Assembly (NCBI GenBank): GCA_001643675.2
Contig: LSRY02000001.1
Coordinates: 186,001 to 250,000 of the forward strand
Direction: 5' to 3'
DNA length: 64,000 bases
Source of the DNA: Monocercomonoides exilis
Lineage: Eukaryota; Preaxostyla; Oxymonadida; Polymastigidae
Part shown: one piece after another, positions 33,109 through 45,316 of the stretch
Position numbering within the stretch: position 1 is the stretch's first letter
Layout: every line of letters starts with the position of its first letter
Made by a program: the position numbers and the translations under genes
The notes under the pieces: generated by a model
What the model saw: the letters and a program-made list of their open reading frames with translations, nothing else
What the model was told of the DNA's origin: nothing
Database searches by the model: none

Positions 33109-36100
33109 TTATTTTGCTGGTTGAGCAGCCAGAGCTTGAAGCTTAGCGAATGTGGCATCGATATCAGCTTGAAGACCGCTCTGGAGTGCTTCACCTCTCT
33201 CCTTCGATTGTTGGAGAAGAGAAGCGAAACGAGTCTCCTGTTTCAACAGTTCAGTAACGGGCTTCTTTGGAGGTGCAGAGTCAAGTGAAAACGGATTCTT
33301 TCCTTCTTTCGCCAACAGCGGGTTGTAACGATACAAAGGCCAATATCCGCATTCAACAGCCAGTTTCTGCTCCTTCATTGAGTTTCCTTGTCCGTTCTTA
33401 AGTCCCCAGTTGATGCATGGGCAAAGAGCAATCACAATTGATGTTCCAGGGAATTGTTCAGCTTCGTGAATTGCTTTCAGCATCTGTTGAGGGTTTGCTC
33501 CTTGTGCAACTTGAGCAACATAGCAGCAGCCAAGGTTGATTGCATACAAGCCAAGATTCTTCTTTGAGGTGTCTTTTCCCGCAGCAGCGAAACGAGCAAC
33601 AGCTGAACGTGGTGTTGACTTTGATTTCTGCCCTCCTGTGTTGGAATACACTTCAGTATCCATCACAAGAATGTTCAGATCAGCTCCCATGTGGAGAACT
33701 TGGTCAAGACCGCCAAAGTCAATATCATAAGCCCATCCATCTCCTCCAAATGTCCAGTAAGACTTCTTTTGGAAGTAGTCGCGACGAGTCCAGATTTCAG
33801 TGAGGATATCGCACTTCGCTCTTTCTTCTGCTGGAATGCGTGCAAGAAGGCTGTGAATTTCTTGCCCGAATTTCTTTGATTTAACGGGGCTGTCATACGA
33901 GTTGATCCATCCGTCCATTGCCTTCTTCATTTCTGCATCGCTCACGCCAGTTGACTCTGGAATGTGGCAGGCTTGTGCTTTCTTCACAAATTCCAACAAT
34001 TGCTCACGCATCATTTGTCCAGCTGTGGCAATACCATAGCCCAATTCAGCTGCATCTTCAAAGAGAGATCCAGTGTAAACTGGGCCAAGTCCTTCTTTTG
34101 AATGTGAGTAGGCGCATGATGGAGAATAACCTCCCCACACCATTGAGCATCCGCAGGCATTGGAAATCATCATTCTCTCTCCGTACAATTGTGTGATCAC
34201 TCTCACAACAGGTGATTCAGCGCATCCTGCACAAGCTGCTGAGAATTCAAAGAGTGGGCGTTTGAATTGAACGGCTTTGACTGTTGGTGCAGGAACAATT
34301 GAAAGCTTGTCGGTTTTCGCTTTCTCTTCAACAATTTCGTCATCATATAACAAGTTCGATCTTTCTGGAAGATCAACAAGATATTCAAAGTCTTTCTGCA
34401 TTTGATCGGTTTCTTCGGTGTGATTTGGTTTCATGGCAAGGCATTGAGCAGGGCATACAGATGCGCACACTCCACATCCAAGGCAATCAGCTGTGCTGAT
34501 CGAGATGGCAAAACGAAGATTCTCTTCGGTTCCAGGAAGTGTTTGTGGAGCTGGATTTGAAGGCTTCAATGTTTTCATTGATGGTGAAACAGATGCTTCT
34601 TTCTCTGTTATGAGGAATGGACGAATGCACGAATGAGGGCATGAATATGAGCAAATGTTGCACTGAACACATTTGGTTTCATCCCAAATAGGAACAGTTG
34701 CAGAGACATTTCTCTTTTCGAATTGTGCTGTTCCAGTTGGAAGAGATCCTCCCAGAAGTGGCATCACATCGCTCACTTTAAGTTCAGCTCCCCTCAAAGC
34801 AAGAATAGGTCCTGCAATCTTCTTGAAGAATTCTGTTCGTTTTGCTGGGAACACTGGAATCTCCTCGAATTCAGATTTGCTCCATTCATCAACTGGATAA
34901 TCAATCTTCACAAGATTTGCAATTGTGCTATCAACACATTTCCAGTTCTTTTCAACAATTTCCATTCCTTTCTTCTCATAAGTCTTCTTGATTGCACCCT
35001 TCTGATACTCAATGGCTTTCTCCATTGGCGTAACCACTTGCGACAAATAGAAGAACACTGTCTGCATAACAATGTTGATTCTTCCAGCAAGTCCAGCCTC
35101 TCTTGCGATCTTTTCAGCATCAATTGTATACATCTGCAATTTCTTCTTTACGATCAGTTGCTTTGCTTGCCCTGGAAGAGCTTCTCCAACTTCGGCTGTG
35201 CTTTTCCATGGTCCATTTAAAACAAACACTCCACCTTCTTTTGCATGTTGAAGCATGTCGTACTTACGAATGTATGAAGGATGATGACAAGCCAAATAAT
35301 CCGCATCCAAAATCTCATATTGAGAAGAGATTGGATCTGGACCAAAACGAATATGAGAAATTGTAACACCTCCACTCTTCTTAGCATCGTAAACGAAGTA
35401 TGCCTGAGAGTAAAGTGGTGTGTGATCACCAATAATTTTAATTGCATCCTTGATTGCTCCAACAGTACCATCAGCACCAAATCCATAGAATAAGGCTTGC
35501 TTCACTCCTGGCAAAGTAACTACAACTTTCTCTTTTGGCATTGGAATTGAAAGATGTGTAACATCATCTTCAAATCCAACAGTGTATTTGTATTTTGGTG
35601 AAGCACTCTCCATGTTGTTATAAACAGCCCAAGCAATTGAAGGTGTGATGTCTCTTCCACCAAGGCCATAGCGACCTCCAGATACTTTCAACTGTCCCAA
35701 TTTTCCTGATTCTTGAAGAGCAGCCAAGCATTCGAGATACAATGGCTCTCCAGCAGCTCCGGGTTCCTTTGTTCTGTCCAGAATTGTAATATGTTTGCAT
35801 GTCTTTGGAATGCATTCCACGAAATGTTCAACAGAGAACGGATGGAACAAATGAACTGCAATTAAACCATACTTCTTCTTTTCTTTAATTTCTGATTGAT
35901 TGACGTATTCCTCAAATGTTTTACAAGAGGTACCCATTGCAACAATAACATATTCAGCATCTGGGGCTCCATAATAATCAAACAAATGATATTGTCGTCC
36001 AGTCAATTTAGCATATTTGTCCATCATTTCCTGCATGATTTTGATAAGGTTAGTGTAGAGCCCATTAGTTCCTTCCAAAAGTGGGAAATATTCATCAGTG

Positions 36101-36849
36101 TTATCAACAAGTCCTCTCATTGTTGGATCGGAGTTTTTCATTGTTTTTGTCTCTCTCCACTTACGAATGGAATCTCTATCCATCATTTCGCTCAAGATTT
36201 CAGTTCCTGGAAGAAGAATCTTTTGCAGCTCATGTGAAACACGGAATCCATCAAAGAAATGAAGAATTGGAATTTGTGCACGAACGGTTGCTGCATGGGC
36301 AATTGCTGCCATATCTGCTGCTTGCTGAACTGAATGAGAGCAGAGAATGCTCCATCCCGTTTGACGTGTTGCCATAACATCTCCATGATCGCAATAAATA
36401 ACCATTGCTTGACCTCCAACGGAACGAGATGCAACATGGAAAACTGCTGGCTGAAGTTCTCCTGCAATTTTGTACATTTCGGGAATCATCAAAAGAAGAC
36501 CCTGTGAGCATGTGAATGTTGAGCAAAGAGCGCCGGAAAGAATTGCTCCGTGAAGTGCACCAGAAACACCTCCTTCTGATTGCATTTGAGTAATTCTAAC
36601 AACATCACCAAAAATATTCTTTTTTCCTGCTGCGCTCAAATCATCTGCTTTTTCTCCCATTGTGGATGCTATTTAATTCGATAAAGAAATGAAGTTTAAA
36701 AAGGAAAATAATAATAAAATACTTAAAAATAAGTTTTCCATACCAGGAGTAATTGGATAAATAAAGCACATGTCGCTCATGCTATAGCCAATAGTTGCAA
36801 CTGCTGCATTTCCATCAGTCACAACAAAACTTTGATTTTCAGAAGACAT
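33109..36849 (-). CDS. PFOR: Pyruvate:ferredoxin oxidoreductase
   Basis: Two exons are inferred, 36849-36744 and 36668-33109; the 75-nt GT-AG intron sits inside the conserved 'YPITPASTMGE' start of domain I, giving 1221 residues, the usual length of the single-chain enzyme. It oxidatively decarboxylates pyruvate to acetyl-CoA and CO2 and reduces ferredoxin, the typical route in anaerobic protists. Visible features: pyruvate/TPP pyrimidine region at the N-terminus, a ferredoxin-like insert with two 4Fe-4S cysteine sets ('CVQCNICSYSCPHSC' ~699, 'CLGCGVCASVCPAQC' ~764), a further 'CAGCAESP', and the TPP pyrophosphate motif 'GDGWAYDIDFGG' (~1010) with 'VYSNTGGQKSKSTPRSA'. There is no fused flavodoxin/reductase domain. 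No targeting presequence is visible ('MSSENQSFVVTDGNAAVATI'), which suggests a cytosolic location. The stop is TAA. Confidence 0.97.
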
Positions 36850-37394
36850 CTTTTTCTGTGTTACCAACAAAATAAGTTGATCAAAAACCTAAATTTCATT
36901 TTGCCAAAAAAAGAATGCTATAGTCTTATGGTACGATCATGAAGCAATAAACAAAATGAAAACAAAATCAAGACATACGGATTGCAAATACTTTTCTATT
37001 TTTGTTTTCCAAACATATTTTTTGTTCCTGAGGAAATAACAAACATCTATCAACCACAAAATAATGTTTTTCATAATGAAATACGATGAGTTTGATAAAC
37101 AGTATAAAAAATACACAATTTATTAAATATTTTTATTCTCGAAATTTTAGAAACAAATTTGCACTTTCATTGAAAACTTTAAAAACCTAAAAAATAAACT
37201 CTCATCAAGACAAAAAGAAAATTTTTTCAAATTTCAAAGACTTGACAATTGAATGGAAATGTGATCATATGATCTATGCTTATTCTCATTTTTGAAAAAC
37301 ATATCATTTTTTAACATTTTTTTATCCCTTTAATTAAAACTTTCAAATACATATTTTTTGTTATTTTATTTTTTTCAATTTATAGTCATGAGCA
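36850..37394. other. Intergenic region between divergent genes
   Basis: 545 bp of AT-rich sequence between the PFOR start and the next surface-protein start. It must hold both promoters, but I recognise no defined element. Confidence 0.55.
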
Positions 37395-40300
37395 ATGTTT
37401 ATATTTTATTTGCTTGTAAATTTTACCATTTTCACGAATATGCTTAGCATTGCTGAATGTGCAGAATTGAAATTTGAATCAATCATTCAAAACAATGATT
37501 CATTTTCCCTCGAAAAAATTGCCAAACGTTCAATGATGCAAAATTCTAACAGAGCTTCAAGGAATGAATTCTTTCCTTCAGAGGAAATATGTGTTACATC
37601 TTTTAATGGTTATGATTTCGGATATCGTAATGGAAATTTTTTGAACAATATGAGTTGCCTGCATTCGAAAGTAAGATCTATCAACTCGACTTCAACAATT
37701 ACTGAAATAACCATTTTTGCTAGGCGTGAAACCTCAACAATTTTACAGGATGAATTTTCGTTCATTTCGCTGGAAAATTGCATTGTTTTTGCAAATGAAC
37801 ACAAATTGTGCTGCCCGTTTGTCCAAACTGGAAGCGATTTGCATCTGATAAATATCTCGCTTGCATTTCACAAAGATTCTTTGGAAATGAATTCGTTTGT
37901 CTCTCTAAAAAGTAATTCATCGATTTCACGTCCCTCTGTCTCTGTGCAAATATCAACTTCGTTATTTTCATCTGCAATCATGACATCAACATTTGTTGCG
38001 TCGTCTCTCTTTAAATCAACATTGGAAATGCAATTTTCAACTTTTTATAACATTTCATCAAAGCAAAACGCTTATTACCATGAATTTGCATCACATTTGA
38101 GTTCATATGAAATAAATGGCTGCACGTTTGATCGTGTTTGCGAAATATATGACGGTACAATAATCCCTTCGATCTCTACTGGAGTTCGCTCACTGGCTAA
38201 TTTTAACACAACGCATATTTCATGTTCGCGATGGACAAATAAGCACTACACAAACGAAACACTCAAAAGAATCGTACTGGATCCTGCCGTTGATAAGGAA
38301 TTTGAGTTTGACTCATGCACCTGGAAGGGAATTAAAGGCGATGGACCTGGCCAGTGCATCTTTGCTAAAACAGAAGATGAGACTATCGTTACTCTAGTTG
38401 TTAAAGATTGCTATTTTCTTGATTGTGCAAGCGAAGTTTTATCTGGAGGAGCTATTTTTGTATCTGGAAATGTTAATGTTAAGCTGAAAAATACCACATT
38501 CAATGACATAAAATTTGAAAATATAAACAATTATGCTGAAGTAGCTGCTGGAGCCGTTCATATAATCAGCATATATCCACCGTCAATTAGACAATGTTTG
38601 TTCGTAAATTGCAGTTCAAATGAGGATGCATGCGTAATATTTGAGCACAGCGCGGTAAAGATTCCACAAAGAAAAGCTGACTTGTGTGAAAGTCGCGCAA
38701 TTCTGCGTCAAAATGATTGCTCACAAATTCGTGAAAGAAACATTTTTGCAAATGAAGGCAAAGATAAGAATCGGCAAACAGTTCGGAATATGAAGTCAAG
38801 AGAACACATCGGGGAAGCTGAGCCAATATGCTTTCAAAGCATCTTTATGAGTTGCATCTCAAAAAGAAACGGAGGTGGACTTTTACTGGAGAATGTTGAA
38901 GAATGTGTTCTTGTTTCTGAGTGTGACTTTTCTGGCTGTCAATCCAGATACGGTGAGGCAATTTTGTTCCGTTTTTCAAATATTCGTTTATCTGACAAAA
39001 TAAACCTGTCATCCTATGAATATCCTTATTGCGTTTTTGCAAGTTATTTCGCCATCAATTTTCCATCTAAAAACTTTTCAAACGTTTTAATTCAGAGCCG
39101 TTCCGACTACGACGACGGACTAAGGTTCTTTTCGTTGTGCAAAGCATCTCGAGAGTATGAAAAGGCTGCTGTTCAGGTAATTCCAGATGAGCACGATACG
39201 ATTATCCCTCTTCTCAAATCATTTGATGTTGCACAGCGCGTCATTGTGTTGGATTCTACAGCAAAATTTGATGCCGCATGTGGCTCTTCTGCAAGTCGGC
39301 CTTGTCAGACAGTACATCAAGCTTTGAATCATGTTGCATTGCATGAAAATGTGAAGTTCTCTATTTATCCAAATTCTCAAACAATTGTTGATGAAGTCTG
39401 CACCGTTGATAATATTAATTTGGAGATTGCCGGAAAGCAGGACAGCGTTATGGTTATTAGCAAAGCGAAATCAAAAGGATATTATTCTACGGTTTTTATT
39501 CTTGCGAGCACTGTATTTTCTTTGCGAGAACTGACTGTTTTGTACTCGAAGAGTGCGTTAGGCCGTTATTGTAATGTTTTTTTAGTTGAATATCGACAAG
39601 AGTCTTCGACAATTTTGGCAGATCATGTTCTTTTTAAATGCGAAAGCAAGGATGAAAGAAGTGATATCAACGAAAAACGATCAGATTCTCATGAAAAGGA
39701 CAGCTTCACTGACCCGTCGATCTTGTTTGATTTTTTCACTTTGACAAATTTAACAACATGCACAATCACGGGATGCGAGTTTTCTTACATTCCAGCTGGG
39801 TCAATGCGCAACGTTATTGGTGAATGGGACTTCACAAGAGTCACCGTAATTGATACTCTCTTTTATAGCATCGATTCCCAATCGGACTTTCCTATCTTTG
39901 CCAAATTGTCACTTTATCACAAAAGCTCATTGGAGATGCGAAACGTTACAGCAAACGTAATAAATAGTAACTCAAAGGCTGGAGGCTTTCTTTCGATGAA
40001 TGTGTCGGAGCATAGCGGTATTGGGATCACAAACAGCTCGTTTGTTGCATGTACCGCAACAGAATATGCAGGCGCATTGGATATAAGTGTTGAAAGAGGA
40101 GCATCGCTCGTTTTTAACGAATTATACTTTTTAATTAACGAGGCAAATAAATATCACGACATGATATTATTTGCTAGGTCTTTGTTGGATGTCAACTTCC
40201 AGACGATATTCAGCTTTGTTGACAAAACCATCGATGGATCCAAAATAGGATGTTTTGATAGTCTGTACTATCAGAAAGGCATAAGCGTGGAAGAATTGCT

Positions 40301-43300
40301 TACTGTTTTATTGGACTCAACAATATACGTCTCGTCTTCGCGCGGCACAGACTTCACTCGATGCGGACCTCGAGAGCTCCCTTGCAGATCATTGACTTAT
40401 GGCTGGACTCATCTGAAATGGCCTTTCCTATTGAATGTCATTGATCTGACTTATCTCACGCAGCCTGTCACTTTGAATGCGGGGGAAATCTCTTCTTCAA
40501 GTGAGATGGGGATGGTGGGAAAAGTCGAGGTGAACATAGAATACAGCGGCAGTTGGGAAGATGTTATCTTTTTGAATGGCGGCGTGGCATTTACTGGTTT
40601 AAACCTTGTTTTGAGTTCAATGACAAACAAAACAAAGAATGCAATTACAATCGCTGATGGAGCTTCAATGTGGAAGGATATGATAATATCTTTCTCTACA
40701 GTGAAAGAAGAGCAGTCTGTTAGCTATGTCCTGTACAATGTCATAAAGGGGAGTTTGATACTTGATAACTTGACTGTCAACGGGGGAAGCTCTTTGATTA
40801 CGCGGGCAATGTTCATCGTGGAAGTTGACGTGGATTTGCTGCAGCTGAAAAATGTCTCAATAGAAAATGTACGAGTTAATCGTGATTTGATCTTTGTTGC
40901 TTACAGCTTGTCTTGCAATCCGAAAAAGATGAATGAGCAGAATGTTCAAAATATATTGGTATCGAATTTTTCGTGTGTCAAAACGGATAATCAGGCAGAT
41001 TCAGTGAGATCTTCTCAAAATGCAGATGAGACAATTGTAGAAGGGCGGTTTCTTCGAAGCAGAGAAAGCACTCGGCAAAAGCTCGAATTGCACAACTCAT
41101 CGTTCAGTGGGTTTGTGTGTCCTGATAACTTTGAACCTTATGGAGGATGCATTCACTGGAGCGAGAAAAAGCAAGACGGAAAAGGTTCTTCAACAACTTC
41201 TGAAAACGATGAAGCTGAAGAGAGTTCGGAACTTTTGCTCAAAAATTGCACATTCTGTCATGATGGTCTTGACACACAACTTCGTGAGAAGGAAACGAAA
41301 GGAGGAGCAATCTATTTGGCATTCGATTCGTCAACGTTTCCTTTTGTGTTTCAGGACGTTTGCTTGTTCGAAAACAAGGCAAATACTGGAAGTGACATAT
41401 TCTTCAGATGTGCAAGCATCATGAACAAAGACGAATCGAAGAAATTTGGAATCAATTTCCATTATCCACTTTGGAGAGAGCAAAACTCGATCGCAGCAGA
41501 AAGTGAAGAAGATGGCAAAACTGTTGATTATCTGGTATTTGTGGCATATAGAAATGTTGTAGTTTATGTTAGCGGATTTGATGTTCCTGCAAAGAAGCAT
41601 CAAACTGGGACAATTTCATCCTCCTCTTTATCTTCTTTCTGGCATTCATCAAACGATAATTCACTAAATTCATACAGAAAAGCTGCTGAACAAGTCGAAG
41701 GCTGGGACATCTTTTTCTGTGGAGATGAAGACAATCCGTGCCACACAGTGAATTATGCAATGGCCCATTTATCTTATCAACCTTCAGAAGATGAAGATGA
41801 ACAACTTACGATTCGAGTGATTGGAGAGCCATCACTTTATTTTTCAGTAACATGGAAATCACTTTTGGTGGAAGGAAGGACTGAAGACGCTGGATTACTG
41901 TTAGATTATAAAAGCCATTTAGCAAATGAACAAAATGCATTTGGAAGAACAGATGGGCAGAGAGAAGGCGATGAACTAATTGATACGCACGTAGTGATCG
42001 AAGGAAAATGCATGCTGAATAAGACGAATGTGAAGGTCAGTGCAGATTTGCCTGTAAACTATCTCTTTTTTATCAGCAACGAGGGCACCTTTGTGGTTGA
42101 GAAGTGCACTGTTGCCTCAGCAAAGAAGCAGGCATCCATGCCAACTGTATTCAAAATTGAATCTGGATCTCTTTCGTGCTATTTTGTGCGCCTTGATGAG
42201 GTGCTGTTTAATGGCAGCACTTGTTTTATTGATTGCTCACAGCTGGAAGATGAACGAAAAGCGAATGTGCGGCTGAAAAACTGCAGCTTGACTAACATAA
42301 AGCAAAATGATAAAAAATCGCTGGTTTTGTATTCTTTGAAGGAAAAGAGAGCATATGAAAGCAGTGCTCATCAACACTTTACAGAATCCACTTCACTATT
42401 AGTCACAACATCTTCTTCCATTTCCTCAAACATTTCTTCACTTCCTCAAACATCATCTTCTTCTCATTCAAATCTGAACACTTCACCGCATGATGAGAAG
42501 TCTTCGATTCCTCTTCGTGTTCCTCTTCAATTCATTGGAACGAACGTCTCCCTCACTTCACGTATGCTTATAAATGGCTTCTTTTTGACTGCGAGCGGAT
42601 GCAGCTGTGCTGAAATAACAGGTTGCAGCTTTTTATATGTGAGTGCATCTTCTTCAGCTGATAATATGCAGAAAGACAACTATATGGTCATTTGTTTTTG
42701 GAGCACCTCCTTTTTGAACTTCGTTGATTGTTCGGTGTATGTGCGCAATACCAAGTTCAGAACAAAGCTTGAAGGAGCTATTTACTCTGAAAACAGCTAT
42801 CTGTCTATCGATCCTGAATCGTTGAAAGGGAACTCTGTTGAATTGGAGGCATTTCCGAGCGTTGCTCACAACATTATATGCAAAAGCGACACATCACAGG
42901 AAAATGATGATAAAGGTACTATTGAGCTTGTCAAAGGTACTGGAAGTTCAACCATTTTTGAATCTAAAGTCAGAAGCATGAAACCCGGTATAAGAACGCA
43001 AAATGGACTAAGGGAAGAAAAAATCAACGAGGAACTTCCGGACAATTTCTGGATTGCCAATACCAATTGCACGCTTGTTGGGTTTCCCTCTGATATGATG
43101 TCGAGTATGTTAACACCTCGGACTGAGAATGCATCGTTAACGAAGATTGGAGAAGTGTACGAAGTGACTCTAACAGGAAAGTGCCTTGTCCACTGTTTCT
43201 TTTCCATGGTGATACTTGTTTACAGAACGATCAATGGAAATTCAACAAGTGAATTACTCGAAAGTAAGCTTACAACCAATCTGGACTGCAGCTTCGAAAA

Positions 43301-43739
43301 TACGATTACCGGATATTTTCCGAAGGATATCTTTGAGCGTTCTGACGGAGCAGCGGTGTATGCTGCGCTTACGTTCAGTGATTTGCGTTCATTAAATAAA
43401 AATATGACAACAGTTCCGCTACTCATTTGTGAAGGAAAAGAAACAGAAGAGTTTAACGAGAGAACAATGATAATAATTATTGTCACGTCTTCTGTGTTCG
43501 CTGCAATTGCGTTTGCAGTCATATTGTTGCTTGTGCGAAGGCTTTGGAAGAAGAAAGTGCTTGTTGATGAATTCAAGGAAAAGCAGAGTTTGCTAAGTTC
43601 GATTAATTCAAGTATTCCTGGAAAGATGGAAAGGGGGAAAGATGGCTCAGTCTATTCAAGTTATGTTTATGATTATGGCACAACAACAAAGCCGATTGAT
43701 GTTCCATTAGACATGCAAGAGCCATTTCTTGAAGATTAA
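37395..43739 (+). CDS. Large beta-helix surface protein with single membrane anchor and short tail
   Basis: An intronless frame of 2114 residues that begins with ATG and a hydrophobic leader (MFIFYLLVNFTIFTNML, cleavage likely near 'AECAEL') and ends with TAA. The ectodomain has beta-helix-like repeats rich in 'NCSF/NTTF/NSSF' turns, with module-opening Cys motifs 'ACGSSASRPCQTVHQAL', 'RCGPRELPCRSLTYGW' and 'FCGDEDNPCHTVNYAM'. The membrane span is at about residues 2025-2048 (IIIIVTSSVFAAIAFAVILLLV), followed by 'RRLWKKK' and a ~60-residue tail with tyrosine motifs ('YSSYVYDYG') but no kinase-like domain. It is therefore a relative of the pseudokinase-tailed genes at the left of the window with a different cytoplasmic end. 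Its base composition is clearly more AT-rich than the 1-4392 gene. Role in adhesion or host/symbiont contact is only a guess. Confidence 0.85.
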   Translation: MFIFYLLVNFTIFTNMLSIAECAELKFESIIQNNDSFSLEKIAKRSMMQNSNRASRNEFFPSEEICVTSFNGYDFGYRNGNFLNNMSCLHSKVRSINSTSTITEITIFARRETSTILQDEFSFISLENCIVFANEHKLCCPFVQTGSDLHLINISLAFHKDSLEMNSFVSLKSNSSISRPSVSVQISTSLFSSAIMTSTFVASSLFKSTLEMQFSTFYNISSKQNAYYHEFASHLSSYEINGCTFDRVCEIYDGTIIPSISTGVRSLANFNTTHISCSRWTNKHYTNETLKRIVLDPAVDKEFEFDSCTWKGIKGDGPGQCIFAKTEDETIVTLVVKDCYFLDCASEVLSGGAIFVSGNVNVKLKNTTFNDIKFENINNYAEVAAGAVHIISIYPPSIRQCLFVNCSSNEDACVIFEHSAVKIPQRKADLCESRAILRQNDCSQIRERNIFANEGKDKNRQTVRNMKSREHIGEAEPICFQSIFMSCISKRNGGGLLLENVEECVLVSECDFSGCQSRYGEAILFRFSNIRLSDKINLSSYEYPYCVFASYFAINFPSKNFSNVLIQSRSDYDDGLRFFSLCKASREYEKAAVQVIPDEHDTIIPLLKSFDVAQRVIVLDSTAKFDAACGSSASRPCQTVHQALNHVALHENVKFSIYPNSQTIVDEVCTVDNINLEIAGKQDSVMVISKAKSKGYYSTVFILASTVFSLRELTVLYSKSALGRYCNVFLVEYRQESSTILADHVLFKCESKDERSDINEKRSDSHEKDSFTDPSILFDFFTLTNLTTCTITGCEFSYIPAGSMRNVIGEWDFTRVTVIDTLFYSIDSQSDFPIFAKLSLYHKSSLEMRNVTANVINSNSKAGGFLSMNVSEHSGIGITNSSFVACTATEYAGALDISVERGASLVFNELYFLINEANKYHDMILFARSLLDVNFQTIFSFVDKTIDGSKIGCFDSLYYQKGISVEELLTVLLDSTIYVSSSRGTDFTRCGPRELPCRSLTYGWTHLKWPFLLNVIDLTYLTQPVTLNAGEISSSSEMGMVGKVEVNIEYSGSWEDVIFLNGGVAFTGLNLVLSSMTNKTKNAITIADGASMWKDMIISFSTVKEEQSVSYVLYNVIKGSLILDNLTVNGGSSLITRAMFIVEVDVDLLQLKNVSIENVRVNRDLIFVAYSLSCNPKKMNEQNVQNILVSNFSCVKTDNQADSVRSSQNADETIVEGRFLRSRESTRQKLELHNSSFSGFVCPDNFEPYGGCIHWSEKKQDGKGSSTTSENDEAEESSELLLKNCTFCHDGLDTQLREKETKGGAIYLAFDSSTFPFVFQDVCLFENKANTGSDIFFRCASIMNKDESKKFGINFHYPLWREQNSIAAESEEDGKTVDYLVFVAYRNVVVYVSGFDVPAKKHQTGTISSSSLSSFWHSSNDNSLNSYRKAAEQVEGWDIFFCGDEDNPCHTVNYAMAHLSYQPSEDEDEQLTIRVIGEPSLYFSVTWKSLLVEGRTEDAGLLLDYKSHLANEQNAFGRTDGQREGDELIDTHVVIEGKCMLNKTNVKVSADLPVNYLFFISNEGTFVVEKCTVASAKKQASMPTVFKIESGSLSCYFVRLDEVLFNGSTCFIDCSQLEDERKANVRLKNCSLTNIKQNDKKSLVLYSLKEKRAYESSAHQHFTESTSLLVTTSSSISSNISSLPQTSSSSHSNLNTSPHDEKSSIPLRVPLQFIGTNVSLTSRMLINGFFLTASGCSCAEITGCSFLYVSASSSADNMQKDNYMVICFWSTSFLNFVDCSVYVRNTKFRTKLEGAIYSENSYLSIDPESLKGNSVELEAFPSVAHNIICKSDTSQENDDKGTIELVKGTGSSTIFESKVRSMKPGIRTQNGLREEKINEELPDNFWIANTNCTLVGFPSDMMSSMLTPRTENASLTKIGEVYEVTLTGKCLVHCFFSMVILVYRTINGNSTSELLESKLTTNLDCSFENTITGYFPKDIFERSDGAAVYAALTFSDLRSLNKNMTTVPLLICEGKETEEFNERTMIIIIVTSSVFAAIAFAVILLLVRRLWKKKVLVDEFKEKQSLLSSINSSIPGKMERGKDGSVYSSYVYDYGTTTKPIDVPLDMQEPFLED

Positions 43740-45081
43740 TGAAGACTTTTATTATTTATCTTTTGAATTAAGAGCAAGCAACAATGTAATGGAATATTAA
43801 ATGAAAATAAGAATGAAAGAAAGAATAAAATTATTAGCATTAATTTGGAGCATCGTTTTCGGTTTTTGATAAAATTATGAACTCCTCTTTTCATATACGC
43901 AAATGTTCGATATTCTTCAAAGGCAATTAAGATTTGTAAAGTAAATTTTTATGTTTGAGTCATTTTTCAAGGATTCTTTTTTTTGTGGTTGTATTAATTA
44001 GTTATATTTATCTTGACAAATATTTTTATAGTTCGATTTGTCTTGAATGATAAAAAGTATTATAATTTTTGTAAGCATTCTATAATTTTGTTGTAGCTAA
44101 AACTACACAAAATCAAAGCAAATTGTTTTATGTTTAATAAACAGTTTTACGTTCATACAATTTTTATATTTTTAGCCTTTTCCGTTTTACTTAATCTTGG
44201 AGATAAATAGTTTTTACATATATTTTATTTTCTAACTTCTTTTGTTTGTTTTCAACATCAAAATCCAAGGCATGTTTTCTATTTTCTATTTCAAATGTTT
44301 TGATATTTTTGAACTTTTTTTTAGTGGTTTCATTTCATACATAAAAAGTTTTTCAAAATTGAAAAAACTTTTTTCCAATTTTTATAAGCTTTTGAATATA
44401 AGGCAAATTTTTAAATATGGCTGATCCTTTTTGAAATCATGCTTTCGTTCGAGTTTTGATCAAAAATTTAATCTTTGTGGAATTTTTATTATAATCTTGT
44501 TTTTTCAATAACAACATCATGAACAACATGTATTAACAGTTTTAGTTCATTTTTTCAAAATCCAATTGAAATTAAAATTTTGATCAAAACTAGAACGAAA
44601 GCATGATTTCAAAAAGGATCAGCCATATTACGAAAAAAACAATGATTTGTTCCAAAATTTTTCTGTAATCATATAATTGCAAAACTGACATTGAAGAACT
44701 ATATTTAATTTTGAAATATTTAAAAGTTGAGAAAAATATTGAAAGAACTGTGTGGAACAAAATTCATAATGCAAAAAATATCGTCCCATTATATTGAATA
44801 AGTTTTTGTTAATTTTTTTTTAAAAAAATTCAAATCTTTTAGAAATAACATACACCAAGAATTATACAAAATCGAAAAACTTTCAATCGATATCGAAAAT
44901 TTTCCAAAAAAATAAATGATTAATAAAGAAAATACAAGTGAGGAAAAATATTGTTCTTTTGTTTTTGTGAAAATTATTTGCAATGTTTGTGTTGTTTTCA
45001 GTAGCATATGTGTATTAAGGGCACATTCCCAATACTTGGATATTCTTTAAAACATTTCGATAAAAAAAAATTAGATTTAAT
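43740..45081. other. AT-rich region without genes
   Basis: About 1.3 kb of very AT-rich sequence. Apart from the inverted-repeat element listed separately at 44414-44629, I see no gene or RNA. Confidence 0.6.
44414..44629. mobile_element. MITE-like element with ~57-bp terminal inverted repeats
   Basis: The left end (AATATGGCTGATCCTTTTTG...) reappears as its reverse complement at 44573-44629 with only one or two mismatches, leaving an internal ~100-bp AT-rich stretch with no coding capacity. Total length is 216 bp. I could not identify a clear target-site duplication, so a simple genomic hairpin remains possible. Confidence 0.65.
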
Positions 45082-45262
45082 GGCAAGTTACAAGTATATG
45101 GACCATCGATAAAATAATTTTTATATATTTTTAATGAAACAAAATGGAATATTAATTTATTTAAAATAAGTTATTTTTGTCGAAAAAGTGTTTTTAACAA
45201 TTTTCCATTTTTCTTTTGATCAATCCCATAACATTTTCTTGTTTTATACAGGTTTGAAAATT
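45082..45262 (+). repeat. 180-bp dispersed repeat upstream of the Merlin-like transposase
   Basis: The sequence starting TGGCAAGTTACAAGTATATG recurs as a near-identical reverse complement at 56933-57112. This copy ends about 55 bp before the transposase frame, so it may be the 5' end of that element. No matching inverted copy was found after the transposase. Confidence 0.85.
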
Positions 45263-45316
45263 TCGTTTTTTCGTTATTTGTGAGGATTTTGTCAAAAACC
45301 ATTTGATTTTAGTTAT

